Of a stretch of DNA of 64,000 nt, positions 11,601 to 19,901 are shown one piece after another; within the stretch, counting starts at the first letter, position 1, and each line of letters opens with the position of its first letter. This DNA comes from Catenovulum sediminis (lineage in GTDB: Bacteria > Pseudomonadota > Gammaproteobacteria > Enterobacterales > Alteromonadaceae): positions 186,001 through 250,000 of the forward strand of contig NZ_CP041661.1 of the NCBI RefSeq assembly GCF_007289895.1, given 5' to 3'. The translations under genes were made by a program, and so were the position numbers. A model generated the notes under the pieces. The model did no database searches. It was not told the origin of the DNA and saw only the letters and a list, made by a program, of their open reading frames with translations.

Positions 11601-11687
11601 AATAAAAATGTAGCATGCGAAAACTTTTAGTTTTTTAGTGGTGAAATGATTAAATAAGGTATCCATATTTATCATCGCCCTATTCAT
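8625..11687 (-). CDS. GH115 xylan alpha-1,2-glucuronidase, lipoprotein
   Basis: About 1020 residues from ATG 11687. The frame extends to a GTG at 11738, but that would run through a 13-bp inverted repeat and gives no signal peptide. ATGs at 11675 and 11666 are also possible. The signal peptide ends at a lipobox (VVSGC). The GH115 order is clear: N-terminal domain (LIGTIGNSPLIDELI), barrel (YRGIFINDEDWGLLPWA, ANMIWPGMHEFP, STSHHEPMLTNSHEF, IYTIGMRGRTD, VIIVWPDDNHGYIRQL), a helical domain, and a C-terminal beta-sandwich (VEIEAENYIA). GH115 enzymes remove (4-O-methyl)glucuronic acid from xylan, including internal residues. It is a distant paralogue of the GH115 gene at 43986. Confidence 0.92.
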   Translation of the reverse strand: MNRAMINMDTLFNHFTTKKLKVFACYIFICVVSGCGVSDKNPIEAISKYASDNTWQPYDGMQVEQVSNKDYFAIPFMPVTVSATPNSMKIADHLTAAGIYYSQSDAQVVEIAAKALALDIQSVTGRKAQALASKPKGKSTILIGTIGNSPLIDELIANNQLKVSSIVGKWEAYTAQVIKNPLKDVEQALVIAGSDRRGTAYGVFALSEAMGVSPWHFWGDVPAPSKPALYIAGQHIQHSPAVKYRGIFINDEDWGLLPWASKTFEPETGNIGPKTYATIYQLLLRLHANMIWPGMHEFPRETTPFYLMPGNKEMADKYAIVISTSHHEPMLTNSHEFKEDVHGEYNYWSNKETIYKFWESRVKETADYENIYTIGMRGRTDVGMLAPEGTTEAGKAKKIQNDIIPDQRQMIAQHVHQNPTQIPQIFIPYKETLVQYQSGLELPDDVIIVWPDDNHGYIRQLSTPEEQKRSGGSGVYYHLSYWGVPSSYLWLNSTPPGMTYAEMIKAWEFNANKIWIVNVGDIKPHEFGTEFFLRLARNPEAFRNFDQRQYFKQWTERTFGQKYAEDIADVMQSYFSLNIVKRPEHMHVSGTNTFSMIAKGDEAAVRLNKFEQATQLANQVYQNLPEKYKSAFYQMVLYPLRASYLINKKELLAERSRLWAKQKRAATHLLAEQSIQAHQALLAETQFYNDINANGKWQHMISPMPLSELPKWAYDTQNPWRKAELGRYQAPDKKQLAVALEGSENPLIPTDIGILPLFNRAADTRYFIDVFNQGKQASNWTASANRPWVKISQTSGKTDARITLSIDWDSAPNGTEIPAVVTISDNDRKFDIQLKVFNPANLAFGSLPAAVENKASVEIEAENYIAKTDADNGVGWQQFNNAAASEHAMTVQPFTAASIELPQLQTRSPSLSYQFYAVSTGKVKIYSQALPTHKITADHPGVRYAISVNGDKPQIIGLHSNEYSKLWNVNTLRAASIGISEHQINQTGIQNIKIWMVDPGVVLDKFTVKFDESAIPTPLH

Positions 11688-11705
11688 TAAATCTATCGAT
11701 GTAAA

Positions 11706-11750
11706 GTTCTTTAACTTGCTCAAATGCGGGTGCAGCACAAGTTAAAGAAC
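11706..11750 (-). promoter_or_regulatory. 13-bp perfect inverted repeat between GH43 and GH115 genes
   Basis: GTTCTTTAACTTG at 11706-11718 is exactly repeated in inverse at 11738-11750 with 19 bases between. It starts 13 bases after the GH43 stop and ends 19 bases before the preferred GH115 start. No T-run follows, so an mRNA-stabilising or processing hairpin, or an operator, is more likely than a terminator. Confidence 0.55.
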
Positions 11751-11762
11751 CAGCCTCCAGTT

Positions 11763-13466
11763 TTAAAATTTCCTAGCATGTAAGCCCAGCATAGATCCGA
11801 CAAATCCACCGGCTTTTGCTGTACTTAAAATAGTTGCATCTGCGTTGGTTAAGACTGGTTTGATAGCTTCACTTTGACGATAGCTAAAACTAATCTTGTC
11901 TTTATCGGCAGAGACTATCAGCTCAATCGCATCCCCCCCACTATCCAAATCAACGCTTGCAAGCATGCGCCGTTGACCTTTAACCACAGATTCAACAAAC
12001 AAGCGGTAGGCTGTATCTGTTTTTTCTAATGCAAAAAAGTAATGAAACTTTTCATTTTGATACGCAGTAATGCCCAGCTGTAAACCAGAATATTGAGGTA
12101 GTAAAACTTGAGTGCTGGCTTGATAAGTTTGATGTTGCACCCGTCTTGCTAAATAAACGGGCTGCTCTAAACTGCTTAACTGTCGTTTAGCCGCTTTTAA
12201 TTGTGCAAAACCATTATTTAACGTTAACCAGTTGGTATTATTGTGACGACCCAACCAACTCCAGTGTAAATCAAGTTGTTCACTTTCAAATTCATCCAGC
12301 CAACTAAAATTACCCGTTGTTTGCTCCGTATTAGCAATTTTTTCACCACCTGCTGGCTTTTTAAGGCGATAAGGAATTGTTTCACCCGGCGGTAAAATTT
12401 CAGGCCAGCCTTCGTTTGTCCAATCAACGGGTAGTAAAAAGGTTTCGCGCCCTGTGTTGTACAAGGTTTTGTTATATGAACGCGTTGCTAAAAATACCGC
12501 CCACCACTCACCTTGTGGTGTTTTAATTAAATCAGCATGGCCTGCTGTTGTAATTGGGTTGACGCGTTCAATATCCAGATCGCGCTGAGTTAAAATTGGA
12601 TTTGCGTGATAAGGAATAAAAGGCTCGCTTAAATCTCGGGTTCTAAAAACAACTGCTGAATGGTTATAACCAGTGCCACCTTCGGCGCAGACCAGATAAT
12701 ACCAACCATTAACCTTATAAATATGCGGGGCTTCTATCCAAATCGGTTTCTTGCTTATATCAGTACCACCATCAACGAGTAGCTTTCGTGATTCTGGTTT
12801 AACTTGCTGAGCAATAGGGTCATATTCCCATAGCCAAATCGCCCTATGTCCGTCATATAGCGGTTTGCCAGGTGGCGCATCATTATGTGCAATATAAATT
12901 CGACCATCATCGTCAAAAAAGATATCTGGGTCGATGCCACCGACTTCAGGTAACAGGATGGGTTGTGACCATGGCCCTGCGGGATCTTCGGCAGTAATAA
13001 TAAAATTCCCGCCCGAATAGACAGCGGTCGTAATAATATAAAATAAGCCATCATGATATCGAATAGTGGGTGCATAGATACCACTGGATATATCAATGCC
13101 AGACAATTCGATTTGCTCATCTCGCGTTAATCCATGGCCTATCAATGCCCAATTTACAAGATCCCTACTGTGAAAAATGGGCAGGCCGTTGTTATAAGCG
13201 AACGACGACGTAGCAATATAATAATCTTTTCCTTTGCGAGTGATACTCGGGTCAGGATAAAAACCGGAGATAACTGGATTTTGAAACTCGTCGTCGGCCA
13301 GAGTGTGATTAAAAACATCATCATGACCCTGATATTTAAACCAGTCAAAATATGCGGTTCCAGTCTGTTGCTGAATATTTGCTTTATGCTCTTTTTGCAT
13401 TTGTGAGCAGCTTGCCAGCGCTATAACAGCACTGGCAGCTAAAACTCTAAATAACTTTACCGACAA
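11763..13466 (-). CDS. GH43 beta-xylosidase/alpha-L-arabinofuranosidase-like lipoprotein with C-terminal beta-sandwich
   Basis: About 567 residues from a TTG at 13466. AAGGAG, lying inside the last codons of the GH67 gene, sits 6 bases before this TTG; an in-frame ATG at 13490 is the alternative. The signal peptide ends at a lipobox (VIALASC). The propeller domain has the three carboxylates in YPDPSI, GIDPDIF and WIEAPHI. A C-terminal beta-sandwich (FSWLDEFESEQLDLHWSWLG to the end) matches the second domain of two-domain GH43 xylosidases. It is expected to release xylose or arabinose from xylo-oligosaccharides at the membrane surface. The start abuts the GH67 stop, so translation is probably coupled. 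Confidence 0.88.
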   Translation of the reverse strand: MSVKLFRVLAASAVIALASCSQMQKEHKANIQQQTGTAYFDWFKYQGHDDVFNHTLADDEFQNPVISGFYPDPSITRKGKDYYIATSSFAYNNGLPIFHSRDLVNWALIGHGLTRDEQIELSGIDISSGIYAPTIRYHDGLFYIITTAVYSGGNFIITAEDPAGPWSQPILLPEVGGIDPDIFFDDDGRIYIAHNDAPPGKPLYDGHRAIWLWEYDPIAQQVKPESRKLLVDGGTDISKKPIWIEAPHIYKVNGWYYLVCAEGGTGYNHSAVVFRTRDLSEPFIPYHANPILTQRDLDIERVNPITTAGHADLIKTPQGEWWAVFLATRSYNKTLYNTGRETFLLPVDWTNEGWPEILPPGETIPYRLKKPAGGEKIANTEQTTGNFSWLDEFESEQLDLHWSWLGRHNNTNWLTLNNGFAQLKAAKRQLSSLEQPVYLARRVQHQTYQASTQVLLPQYSGLQLGITAYQNEKFHYFFALEKTDTAYRLFVESVVKGQRRMLASVDLDSGGDAIELIVSADKDKISFSYRQSEAIKPVLTNADATILSTAKAGGFVGSMLGLHARKF

Positions 13467-13467
13467 A

Positions 13468-15642
13468 TTATTCTCCTTGTCCCGGCGCATACGGGAATTC
13501 CATCGCCTTATAAGTATCTAGAGTGCCTTGCGGCTTATCCAAACCTGGTGGTATCGGTCTTTGCGAAAACGTTTGGAAGTACAATACGCATGCGTTGCGC
13601 CACCATATTGCTTCCTTTAAATGGATGGTATTTGCCATTTGCACTTGCTTAAATTGCAATGGATCTATTTGACCTTGCAAGCTGTCCCAGCTTTGGCTAA
13701 TTTGCGCAACTTGGTCAACCCCCAAATAATAGCGGTGGACAATTTCATCCCATAAAGTTCTACCAGAAGACTTCACTTTATAGTCCCAAGGTAAATGGTG
13801 GAACCATAATAAATATTTTTCAGGGGTTGATTTAGGATCAGCCAATTGCTCTTTCAACGGTGAAAAATATTGCTCAACTGCATTAACCCCGCTCGGGGAG
13901 CGATCAAAGCCTATGCCACCTTTTGTTGCTCTGTGATAATAAACCGGATTCCAGTCAGCTCGGCCTAAATCATCTACCCAAGGCGCCGGACCATAGTGAT
14001 GCCCTGTCCCCATAATATGATGTAAACCCAGGGGCGTCATGTAGTTAACCGTTGCCTCATGCGATAACATCATCATCTCAGTGACCTTTTTAACAACCGC
14101 TGATTTATTGCTCAGCGTCATTCTGGTCCACTCTTCGGCAACCTGCTCTGCACTGATATTATAATCCCACGCCATCCGGCCAAATACATACCAGTTAGAT
14201 TGTAAAATGATATGTCCCGTCCAGTTTCTGTCAGAGCCTATATTAGAAACTCCAGCCATACCGGTAAGCGGGTAATCATAAACTTCACCGGCCACGACTT
14301 TACCAACGGTAGAGCCTTTGCCTTTTGCATAAGTATCTGTTTTTAAGACCTCTTCATACATGGGCCCTAAATAGACAAAGTGGGTACTAAATCCTAAATA
14401 CTCCATAGTGATTTGAAATTCCATCATCATTGGAGTTTCTTGAGTTGCACCAAATAATGGACTAATCGGCTCTCGCGGCTGAAAATCAATTGGCCCATTT
14501 TTAACCTGTACCATTACGTTTTCACGGAATTTGCCATCTAAAGGTTTAAACTCAGAATATGCTTGTTTAGAGCGCTCTTCATTTTTTTCATTGGCGTAAA
14601 CAAATGCTCTCCACATCACAATACCGCCATGTGGTTTAAGAGCATCGGCTAACATATTGGCACCTTGCGCATGCGTGCGACCATAATCGCCCGGTCCCGG
14701 TTGTCCTTCTGAATTTGCTTTAACTAAAAAGCCACCAAAATCAGGAATAAGCTGATAAATTTCAGCGATTTTTTTATCCCACCATTTTGCGACTTGTGGA
14801 TTTAACGGATCTGAATTTTTTAATCCGCCCAGTGTTGCAGGTGAATTAAACTTGATGGATAAATAAACTTTTAATCCATACGGACGGAACAAATCAGCCA
14901 GCGCTTTGACTTTTTCAAGATAAGCAGGCGTCAGCATAATGGGATCAGCATTAACATTGTTTAACACTGTGCCATTAATCCCGATAGAAGCATTTGCGCG
15001 CGCATAATCTGTATATTTTTGATACTTGTAATGCGGTAATTTATGCCAGTCCCAAATGGATTCTCCAGCAAAACCCCGTTCAACATGTCTGTCTGGATTA
15101 TCCCAATGGTTTAATACCCGCACTTTGGTTTTAGGCGCTGAGCTAATATCCACAGCGTCAAGAGGGGTTTGCGTTTGAACTAAACGCAGTAGATTAAAGG
15201 TACCATAAAGCGCGCCGATATCCGTATTCGCAGTAACCACAATAACCGACTTGTTATTATGTTCAACTTGTCGAATGATATAGCCTTCATCTCCCAATTT
15301 GCTTAGCTCGTCGCCAAGATCCGGTATCCACCTTGTTGCCAAACGTCCGGTTACCACCACTAAGTTGGCTGATCGATAACCAGCAGGCTCAGACTGCCCC
15401 AACAGACCGCTTAATGCGTAGTCCAGCTCATCTCGAATAATTTGACTGGTTTCTGACTGACCAACAACCGACCATTTAGTCAGTTGCTTTTGATAAGCTT
15501 TTCGCAATGACTTGTTTTGCAATAAATCATATTTCATCCATAAACGATAACCGTCTTCCCCCGTGACGATACTAGAAGCCTGAGTGATAGGGCTAGTTAA
15601 CCCTATCACCAATAATAAAAACGAAACAATAAACGATTTCAT
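13468..15642 (-). CDS. aguA: GH67 alpha-glucuronidase, exported
   Basis: 724 residues with a cleavable signal peptide (MKSFIVSFLLLVIGLTSPITQAS). The barrel shows GH67 hallmarks: VLNHWDNPDRHVERGFAG, then FLVKANSEGQPGPGDYGRTH with the catalytic-acid Glu near residue 311, and MWRAFVYAN. The length is typical for the family. GH67 enzymes remove 4-O-methylglucuronic acid from the non-reducing end of short aldouronic acids, so it would act after the GH10 xylanase of the same operon. The signal peptide places it in the periplasm or on the membrane. The last codons contain the ribosome-binding site of the downstream GH43 gene. Confidence 0.95.
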   Translation of the reverse strand: MKSFIVSFLLLVIGLTSPITQASSIVTGEDGYRLWMKYDLLQNKSLRKAYQKQLTKWSVVGQSETSQIIRDELDYALSGLLGQSEPAGYRSANLVVVTGRLATRWIPDLGDELSKLGDEGYIIRQVEHNNKSVIVVTANTDIGALYGTFNLLRLVQTQTPLDAVDISSAPKTKVRVLNHWDNPDRHVERGFAGESIWDWHKLPHYKYQKYTDYARANASIGINGTVLNNVNADPIMLTPAYLEKVKALADLFRPYGLKVYLSIKFNSPATLGGLKNSDPLNPQVAKWWDKKIAEIYQLIPDFGGFLVKANSEGQPGPGDYGRTHAQGANMLADALKPHGGIVMWRAFVYANEKNEERSKQAYSEFKPLDGKFRENVMVQVKNGPIDFQPREPISPLFGATQETPMMMEFQITMEYLGFSTHFVYLGPMYEEVLKTDTYAKGKGSTVGKVVAGEVYDYPLTGMAGVSNIGSDRNWTGHIILQSNWYVFGRMAWDYNISAEQVAEEWTRMTLSNKSAVVKKVTEMMMLSHEATVNYMTPLGLHHIMGTGHHYGPAPWVDDLGRADWNPVYYHRATKGGIGFDRSPSGVNAVEQYFSPLKEQLADPKSTPEKYLLWFHHLPWDYKVKSSGRTLWDEIVHRYYLGVDQVAQISQSWDSLQGQIDPLQFKQVQMANTIHLKEAIWWRNACVLYFQTFSQRPIPPGLDKPQGTLDTYKAMEFPYAPGQGE

Positions 15643-15660
15643 TAAATTCTCACTTTGTAA

Positions 15661-18414
15661 TTAATTAACTTTGATCATCACGCTGGCTGCTTTTAAGCCG
15701 TCAGCATCGGCTTTAACGGTAAATTGACCTTTGCTACCCATTTTTGCTTTTACAATGACTAAAGCATATCCATGGTATGCATTACGGCTTGGCGAAGGGA
15801 AAGGGGTAAAATCTGAATGTTTACCATTATCTGTCGCAACAATTTCAGCATCGCCTTCCACACTAAAATCAATCCAATGATTTGCATCTGGTATCACTAA
15901 GCCATTTTCGTCCTCAACTTTTAATGTGATAAATGCTAAATCTTCACCATCAGAGTGAATTGTGGATCTGTCGGCGGTAAGTGATAACTGAGCAGGGAGG
16001 CCAGTCGTCTTAACTTCATTTTCTGACCATTTTTTCCCATTTTTATATGCTACCGCCTTTAATATGCCGGGTTGGTAAACAACATCATCATATCTTAATC
16101 TGTATTCAAATTTGCCTTTTTGCTTGCGACCCAAGGATTTACCATTTAAAAATAGTTCAACCTCATCACCTGATGTGATGACATGCACTGGCGTAACCTT
16201 GCCAACTCGATCCGGCCAGTTCCAGTGCGGTAAAATATGCACCATTGGAAAATCAGGGCGCCAATGCGCTTGATATAAATAGAAACGGTTTTTCTTGAAG
16301 CCCGCTAAATCGACAATACCATTGTAGGAACTACGTGCTGAATAATAAGGGGTTGGTTCGCCTAAATAATCAAAGCCAGTCCAGACAAATTCCCCAGCCA
16401 CAAATGGATGGCTCTCTACCGCTTTAAATACTTTATCTGGCGATGAACCAAAATCAACGGCATATAACTCGTAGCTGCTCACTTGCTCAGCTTTTGAGTC
16501 GCCCCCCATGCCATCTCTGGCAGGTGAGCTGATTTTCTCTGTCACAGGGAAAGTATAAAAGCCCCTGCTACTCAATGCAGATGCCGTTTCACTGCCAATA
16601 ATTACTTTATCTGGATGCGCGGCATGATATAAATCATATTGTGGTGGCGTTTTAATTCGATCCGTTACATTGTCAAATAGTGGATCTTGACGAATACCTT
16701 CACCTTGATAGTTTAAGCTAATGCTATCCATGCCGTTCGCAAAAGGCATGTCAGGCTTCGCCCAATTTTTAGATGCGGTGGTGGGACGATAGGGATCTTC
16801 GCTTTTCACAATATCCGTTAAGTGCTGAGCTAATTGATAACCTGCATGACCTTCGTATTGCTCACCGACTTCATTACCAATACTCCACATAAAAACAGAA
16901 GGATGGTTATAGTCACGGCGAACCAAAGCGCGCAAATCCTGCTCATGCCAGTCATCAAAAATTAAATGAAAATCATGTGGTGTTTTTTTCTTTTGCCAAA
17001 CATCAAACGATTCATTCATCACTAAAAAACCCATGCGATCGGTTAATTCAAGTAGTTCAGGATCGGGTGGGTTATGTGCCATACGTATCGCATTAACACC
17101 CATTTCATGCAGAATTTCTAATTGACGCTCTGCTGCTCTGCGATTGAAAGCCGCACCAAGTGCACCTAGATCGTGATGTTGATTAACCCCTTTTAGCTTA
17201 ATTAGCTCACCATTCACATAAACACCTGATTTTGGGTCAAATGTCAGTGTTCGAATACCAAACTCGGAAGTATATTGATCAATGGGTTTACCATCTTTCC
17301 AAACCGTAGTAACAGCTGCATACATATTAGGAGTCTGCTGAGGCTTCGGCCCCCACAGTTTAGGATTGTTCACTAAGAGTTGGCTGCTGCTTGAAACCGA
17401 AGAGGTGGGCTGTAACATAAGGGTTTGTTTAACCGAATTAGCAACAACAGTTTCCGCTAATTGACCATTTTCGTTCATTTCGAAAACTTCAGTGCTGACC
17501 TCAACAACTTGTTCAGTCTGAGTCGTATTGTCCACTTTTACCTCAAGTGCCACCACTGCTTGGTTATTCGCAACGGACTCAGTTCTAATCTTAGTCCCCC
17601 ACTGCGCAATATGAACCGGATTGGTTTTAACCAGCCAAACATCACGATATATTCCACCACCAGGATACCAACGTGATGAATGATTTGGGTTATCTAACCG
17701 GATCGCAATTTGATTTTCACCACCAAAATTAATATAAGGCGTTAAATCTAATCGATAGCTGGAATAACCAAATGGCCAGCCGCCAACTAAGTTGCCATTT
17801 AACCAAACCATTGAATATGACATGGCACCTTCAATATCTAGATAAATCTTTTTATTTAAATCTGATTTATTAATGGTTAAATCTTTGCGATACCAAGCTA
17901 TCCCTGGGCTGGGCAGACGCCCCATACCACCGCCAACTTCTGGATTTTCACCCTGATAAAATGGCCCGCTTATTGCCCAGTCATGTGGTAAATTAACTTG
18001 TTGCCATGCGCTGTCATTAAAATCGTGTTGAACAAATTTAAAATCACCACCTGGATTACCGGCAGGACGTTTATGTCGCTTGGCAGGATCCGCTAAAAAT
18101 GCATTTCCTGTTGGTAGAATCCAGGGCTTCAATATCGCTTTATCTGCTTTTACCTTAACGGCATCAGTGGGTTTACTATCTGCATCTTTATCATCTTTAA
18201 AATGCTTAACCTTAGGTCGAACGTCATAAATCAGTTCATCCGCAGATGCAGTATCATCATATTTATAAAATCGCCAGTTCTGATTTAGCGATATGATCTC
18301 TCGTTTTGATGCAGATTGCGTTTTAATTTGAGTGATATCAACTGGATTATCGGGCGCTTTTGAGCAAGCACTGACTGCAAGTGTCGCCAAAATTGCCGTG
18401 ACTAAATTTTTCAT
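15661..18414 (-). CDS. GH2 glycosidase with DUF4982 module, lipoprotein
   Basis: 917 residues, lipoprotein signal (LAVSAC). Domain order: N-terminal jelly roll (NLPHDWAISGPF, AWYRKDLTI, YPGGGIYRDVWL), an immunoglobulin-like domain, a TIM barrel with acid/base Glu in WSIGNEVGEQ (about 514) and nucleophile Glu in GSETAS (about 607), a DUF4982-type module from about 735 (PVHVITSGDEVELFLNGKSL), and a last Ig-like domain. Residues about 40-120 carry a Lys/Asp-rich insertion. Proteins of this plan are usually annotated beta-galactosidases, but other GH2 activities cannot be excluded, and the position between GH10 and GH67 suggests a xylan side chain as substrate. It lies 18 bases before GH67 in the same operon. 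Confidence 0.87.
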   Translation of the reverse strand: MKNLVTAILATLAVSACSKAPDNPVDITQIKTQSASKREIISLNQNWRFYKYDDTASADELIYDVRPKVKHFKDDKDADSKPTDAVKVKADKAILKPWILPTGNAFLADPAKRHKRPAGNPGGDFKFVQHDFNDSAWQQVNLPHDWAISGPFYQGENPEVGGGMGRLPSPGIAWYRKDLTINKSDLNKKIYLDIEGAMSYSMVWLNGNLVGGWPFGYSSYRLDLTPYINFGGENQIAIRLDNPNHSSRWYPGGGIYRDVWLVKTNPVHIAQWGTKIRTESVANNQAVVALEVKVDNTTQTEQVVEVSTEVFEMNENGQLAETVVANSVKQTLMLQPTSSVSSSSQLLVNNPKLWGPKPQQTPNMYAAVTTVWKDGKPIDQYTSEFGIRTLTFDPKSGVYVNGELIKLKGVNQHHDLGALGAAFNRRAAERQLEILHEMGVNAIRMAHNPPDPELLELTDRMGFLVMNESFDVWQKKKTPHDFHLIFDDWHEQDLRALVRRDYNHPSVFMWSIGNEVGEQYEGHAGYQLAQHLTDIVKSEDPYRPTTASKNWAKPDMPFANGMDSISLNYQGEGIRQDPLFDNVTDRIKTPPQYDLYHAAHPDKVIIGSETASALSSRGFYTFPVTEKISSPARDGMGGDSKAEQVSSYELYAVDFGSSPDKVFKAVESHPFVAGEFVWTGFDYLGEPTPYYSARSSYNGIVDLAGFKKNRFYLYQAHWRPDFPMVHILPHWNWPDRVGKVTPVHVITSGDEVELFLNGKSLGRKQKGKFEYRLRYDDVVYQPGILKAVAYKNGKKWSENEVKTTGLPAQLSLTADRSTIHSDGEDLAFITLKVEDENGLVIPDANHWIDFSVEGDAEIVATDNGKHSDFTPFPSPSRNAYHGYALVIVKAKMGSKGQFTVKADADGLKAASVMIKVN

Positions 18415-18435
18415 TACCTAATACCTGTCGCTCGA

Positions 18436-18454
18436 AAGCCAATAAAATTGGCTT
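18436..18454 (-). promoter_or_regulatory. Intercistronic hairpin (8-bp stem, 3-base loop)
   Basis: AAGCCAAT-AAA-ATTGGCTT lies between the GH10 stop (18482) and the GH2 start (18414). It is followed on the leftward transcript by only a short TTTC. It may partly attenuate transcription or protect the 3' end of the xylanase message. Confidence 0.4.
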
Positions 18455-18481
18455 ATTTAATTGCGTTAAACTGACTAACCA

Positions 18482-19636
18482 TTAAAAATGTGTTTTACTT
18501 AATTCAATCAATGCGTTAACTGCTGGCTTTGGTTGATTCTGACGATCAAACAATAGTGGGTAGTCTGTACGCCCTTCGATTGGCCAGCCATTTCGCCAAG
18601 TTTGGCTATCGTTTACCCCCCAAAATGTCACTCGGGAAATGGATTCCTGATGGCGAGCAATAATTTTGAACATATCAACTAAAAGTTGGGTAAATTCTGC
18701 TGAAACAGAATCTGGTAAGCCTTTGCTATAAGGATTAAATTTTTCTTGAAGTTCATAATTTATAGAAATATCCGCGCCTTGATTTGCCGCACCAGGAAAG
18801 CGAATAACCGTCACATCGACCTCGGTTAACATGACTTCTATGCCTAGATTTTTATAGGCAACAATTGAAGCTTCGAACTCAGTTAAATCTGGGTTAGTGA
18901 CCAATGAAGGGATACTATAATGCGCCTGCATGCCAATTGCGGTAATTGGGATATTTTTATCTAACAAAGACTGAACGATTCTAACCGCACCCTGACGTTT
19001 TTTCGGCATCCATAAATTATAATCATTGTAATAAAGCTCAGCGTTTGGATCAGCAGCATGCGCAAACTCAAAGGCTTTAGCAATATAGTCCTCACCCAAA
19101 ATCTTATACCATTTAGATTGGCGCATAGTGCCGTCTTCATTTAAAGCTTCATTGACTACGTCCCATGCCTGAATACGCCCTTTATAGCGGCCAACGATAG
19201 TATCAATGTGATTTTTTAGACGATTTAACAATAACTCTCGACTTGCCGGATTACCATTTTGATCTTCAAATACCCAATCGGGTGTTTGCGAATGCCACAA
19301 TAAGGTATGACCAATTATAAATTGGTCATTTTGTTCAGCTAACTCGACGAGTTTGTCTGCCACCTTAAAATTAAATGTGCCTGGGGTTGGATGTATCTCT
19401 TCCCATTTCATCGAGTTTTCTGCTGTCACAGCTGAAAATTGTTTATTTGACACCTGTTGACTTTCTCTATCGTATTCGCTGTATCCCATTATTTGAGATT
19501 CACTTAACGCCGTCCCAACTAAAAAGATATCTTTATACGCATCTCTTAAACTCAGTTCTTTATGATCAGTAGCAGTGGTATGTACGCAAGCCGTTAATGC
19601 TAAACTGGCACAAGCTGCAACCCAGAATTTTTTCAT
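18482..19636 (-). CDS. GH10 endo-1,4-beta-xylanase, lipoprotein
   Basis: 384 residues with a lipoprotein signal (LALTAC). The GH10 barrel is complete: NSMKWEEIHP, GHTLLWHSQTPDW, AWDVVNEALNEDG with the acid/base Glu near 163, YYNDYNLWMPKKR, IGMQAHYSIP, and VMLTEVDVT with the nucleophile Glu near 272. It cuts the xylan backbone. It is the first gene of the leftward operon. The start has GAGG 5 bases upstream, and a copy of the shared regulatory motif lies 55 bases upstream. It is paralogous to the GH10 gene at 39316. Confidence 0.95.
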   Translation of the reverse strand: MKKFWVAACASLALTACVHTTATDHKELSLRDAYKDIFLVGTALSESQIMGYSEYDRESQQVSNKQFSAVTAENSMKWEEIHPTPGTFNFKVADKLVELAEQNDQFIIGHTLLWHSQTPDWVFEDQNGNPASRELLLNRLKNHIDTIVGRYKGRIQAWDVVNEALNEDGTMRQSKWYKILGEDYIAKAFEFAHAADPNAELYYNDYNLWMPKKRQGAVRIVQSLLDKNIPITAIGMQAHYSIPSLVTNPDLTEFEASIVAYKNLGIEVMLTEVDVTVIRFPGAANQGADISINYELQEKFNPYSKGLPDSVSAEFTQLLVDMFKIIARHQESISRVTFWGVNDSQTWRNGWPIEGRTDYPLLFDRQNQPKPAVNALIELSKTHF

Positions 19637-19690
19637 TTTTACCTCAACACGTAATTAAGCTGAATTTTTACTTATGTTAAACAACAAACA

Positions 19691-19712
19691 TAATGGTCAT
19701 ATAAACTATATG
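19691..19712. promoter_or_regulatory. Shared regulatory motif, copy A (GH10 operon promoter)
   Basis: TAATGGTCATATAAACTATA at 19691-19710 matches the 20-base consensus TWATnGTYAYAWRAACnATA at every position. A 19-base stretch (19693-19711) recurs in inverse at 19849-19867 on the other side of this divergent promoter region. The two sites face each other about 156 bases apart. Confidence 0.65.
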
Positions 19713-19842
19713 AAATTAATTTGTAAAAATCCAGTCAATTCTCACATCTATTTACAACTTAAAAACAATTAGAACAGATAAAATTCCAATAATTGCCATT
19801 GTTTGGTATCTTTTTTAAATAAAAACTGTTTACATTAACCCA

Positions 19843-19884
19843 CGCTTTATATAGTTTATATGACCATATAAACTATATAAAGCG
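19843..19884. promoter_or_regulatory. 42-bp perfect palindrome upstream of the GPH symporter; shared motif, copy B
   Basis: Two 20-base arms (19843-19862 and 19865-19884, beginning CGCTTTATATAG) are exact inverse copies around a central AC. The palindrome ends 17 bases before the ATG of the symporter gene. A TTTACA at 19829-19834 and a TATAGT at 19850-19855 could be promoter boxes (15-base spacing), in which case a bound protein would cover the -10 box and start site. The arms contain the shared motif on both strands (one mismatch to the consensus). Confidence 0.7.
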
Positions 19885-19901
19885 TAACAAAGGTAATAAA
19901 A

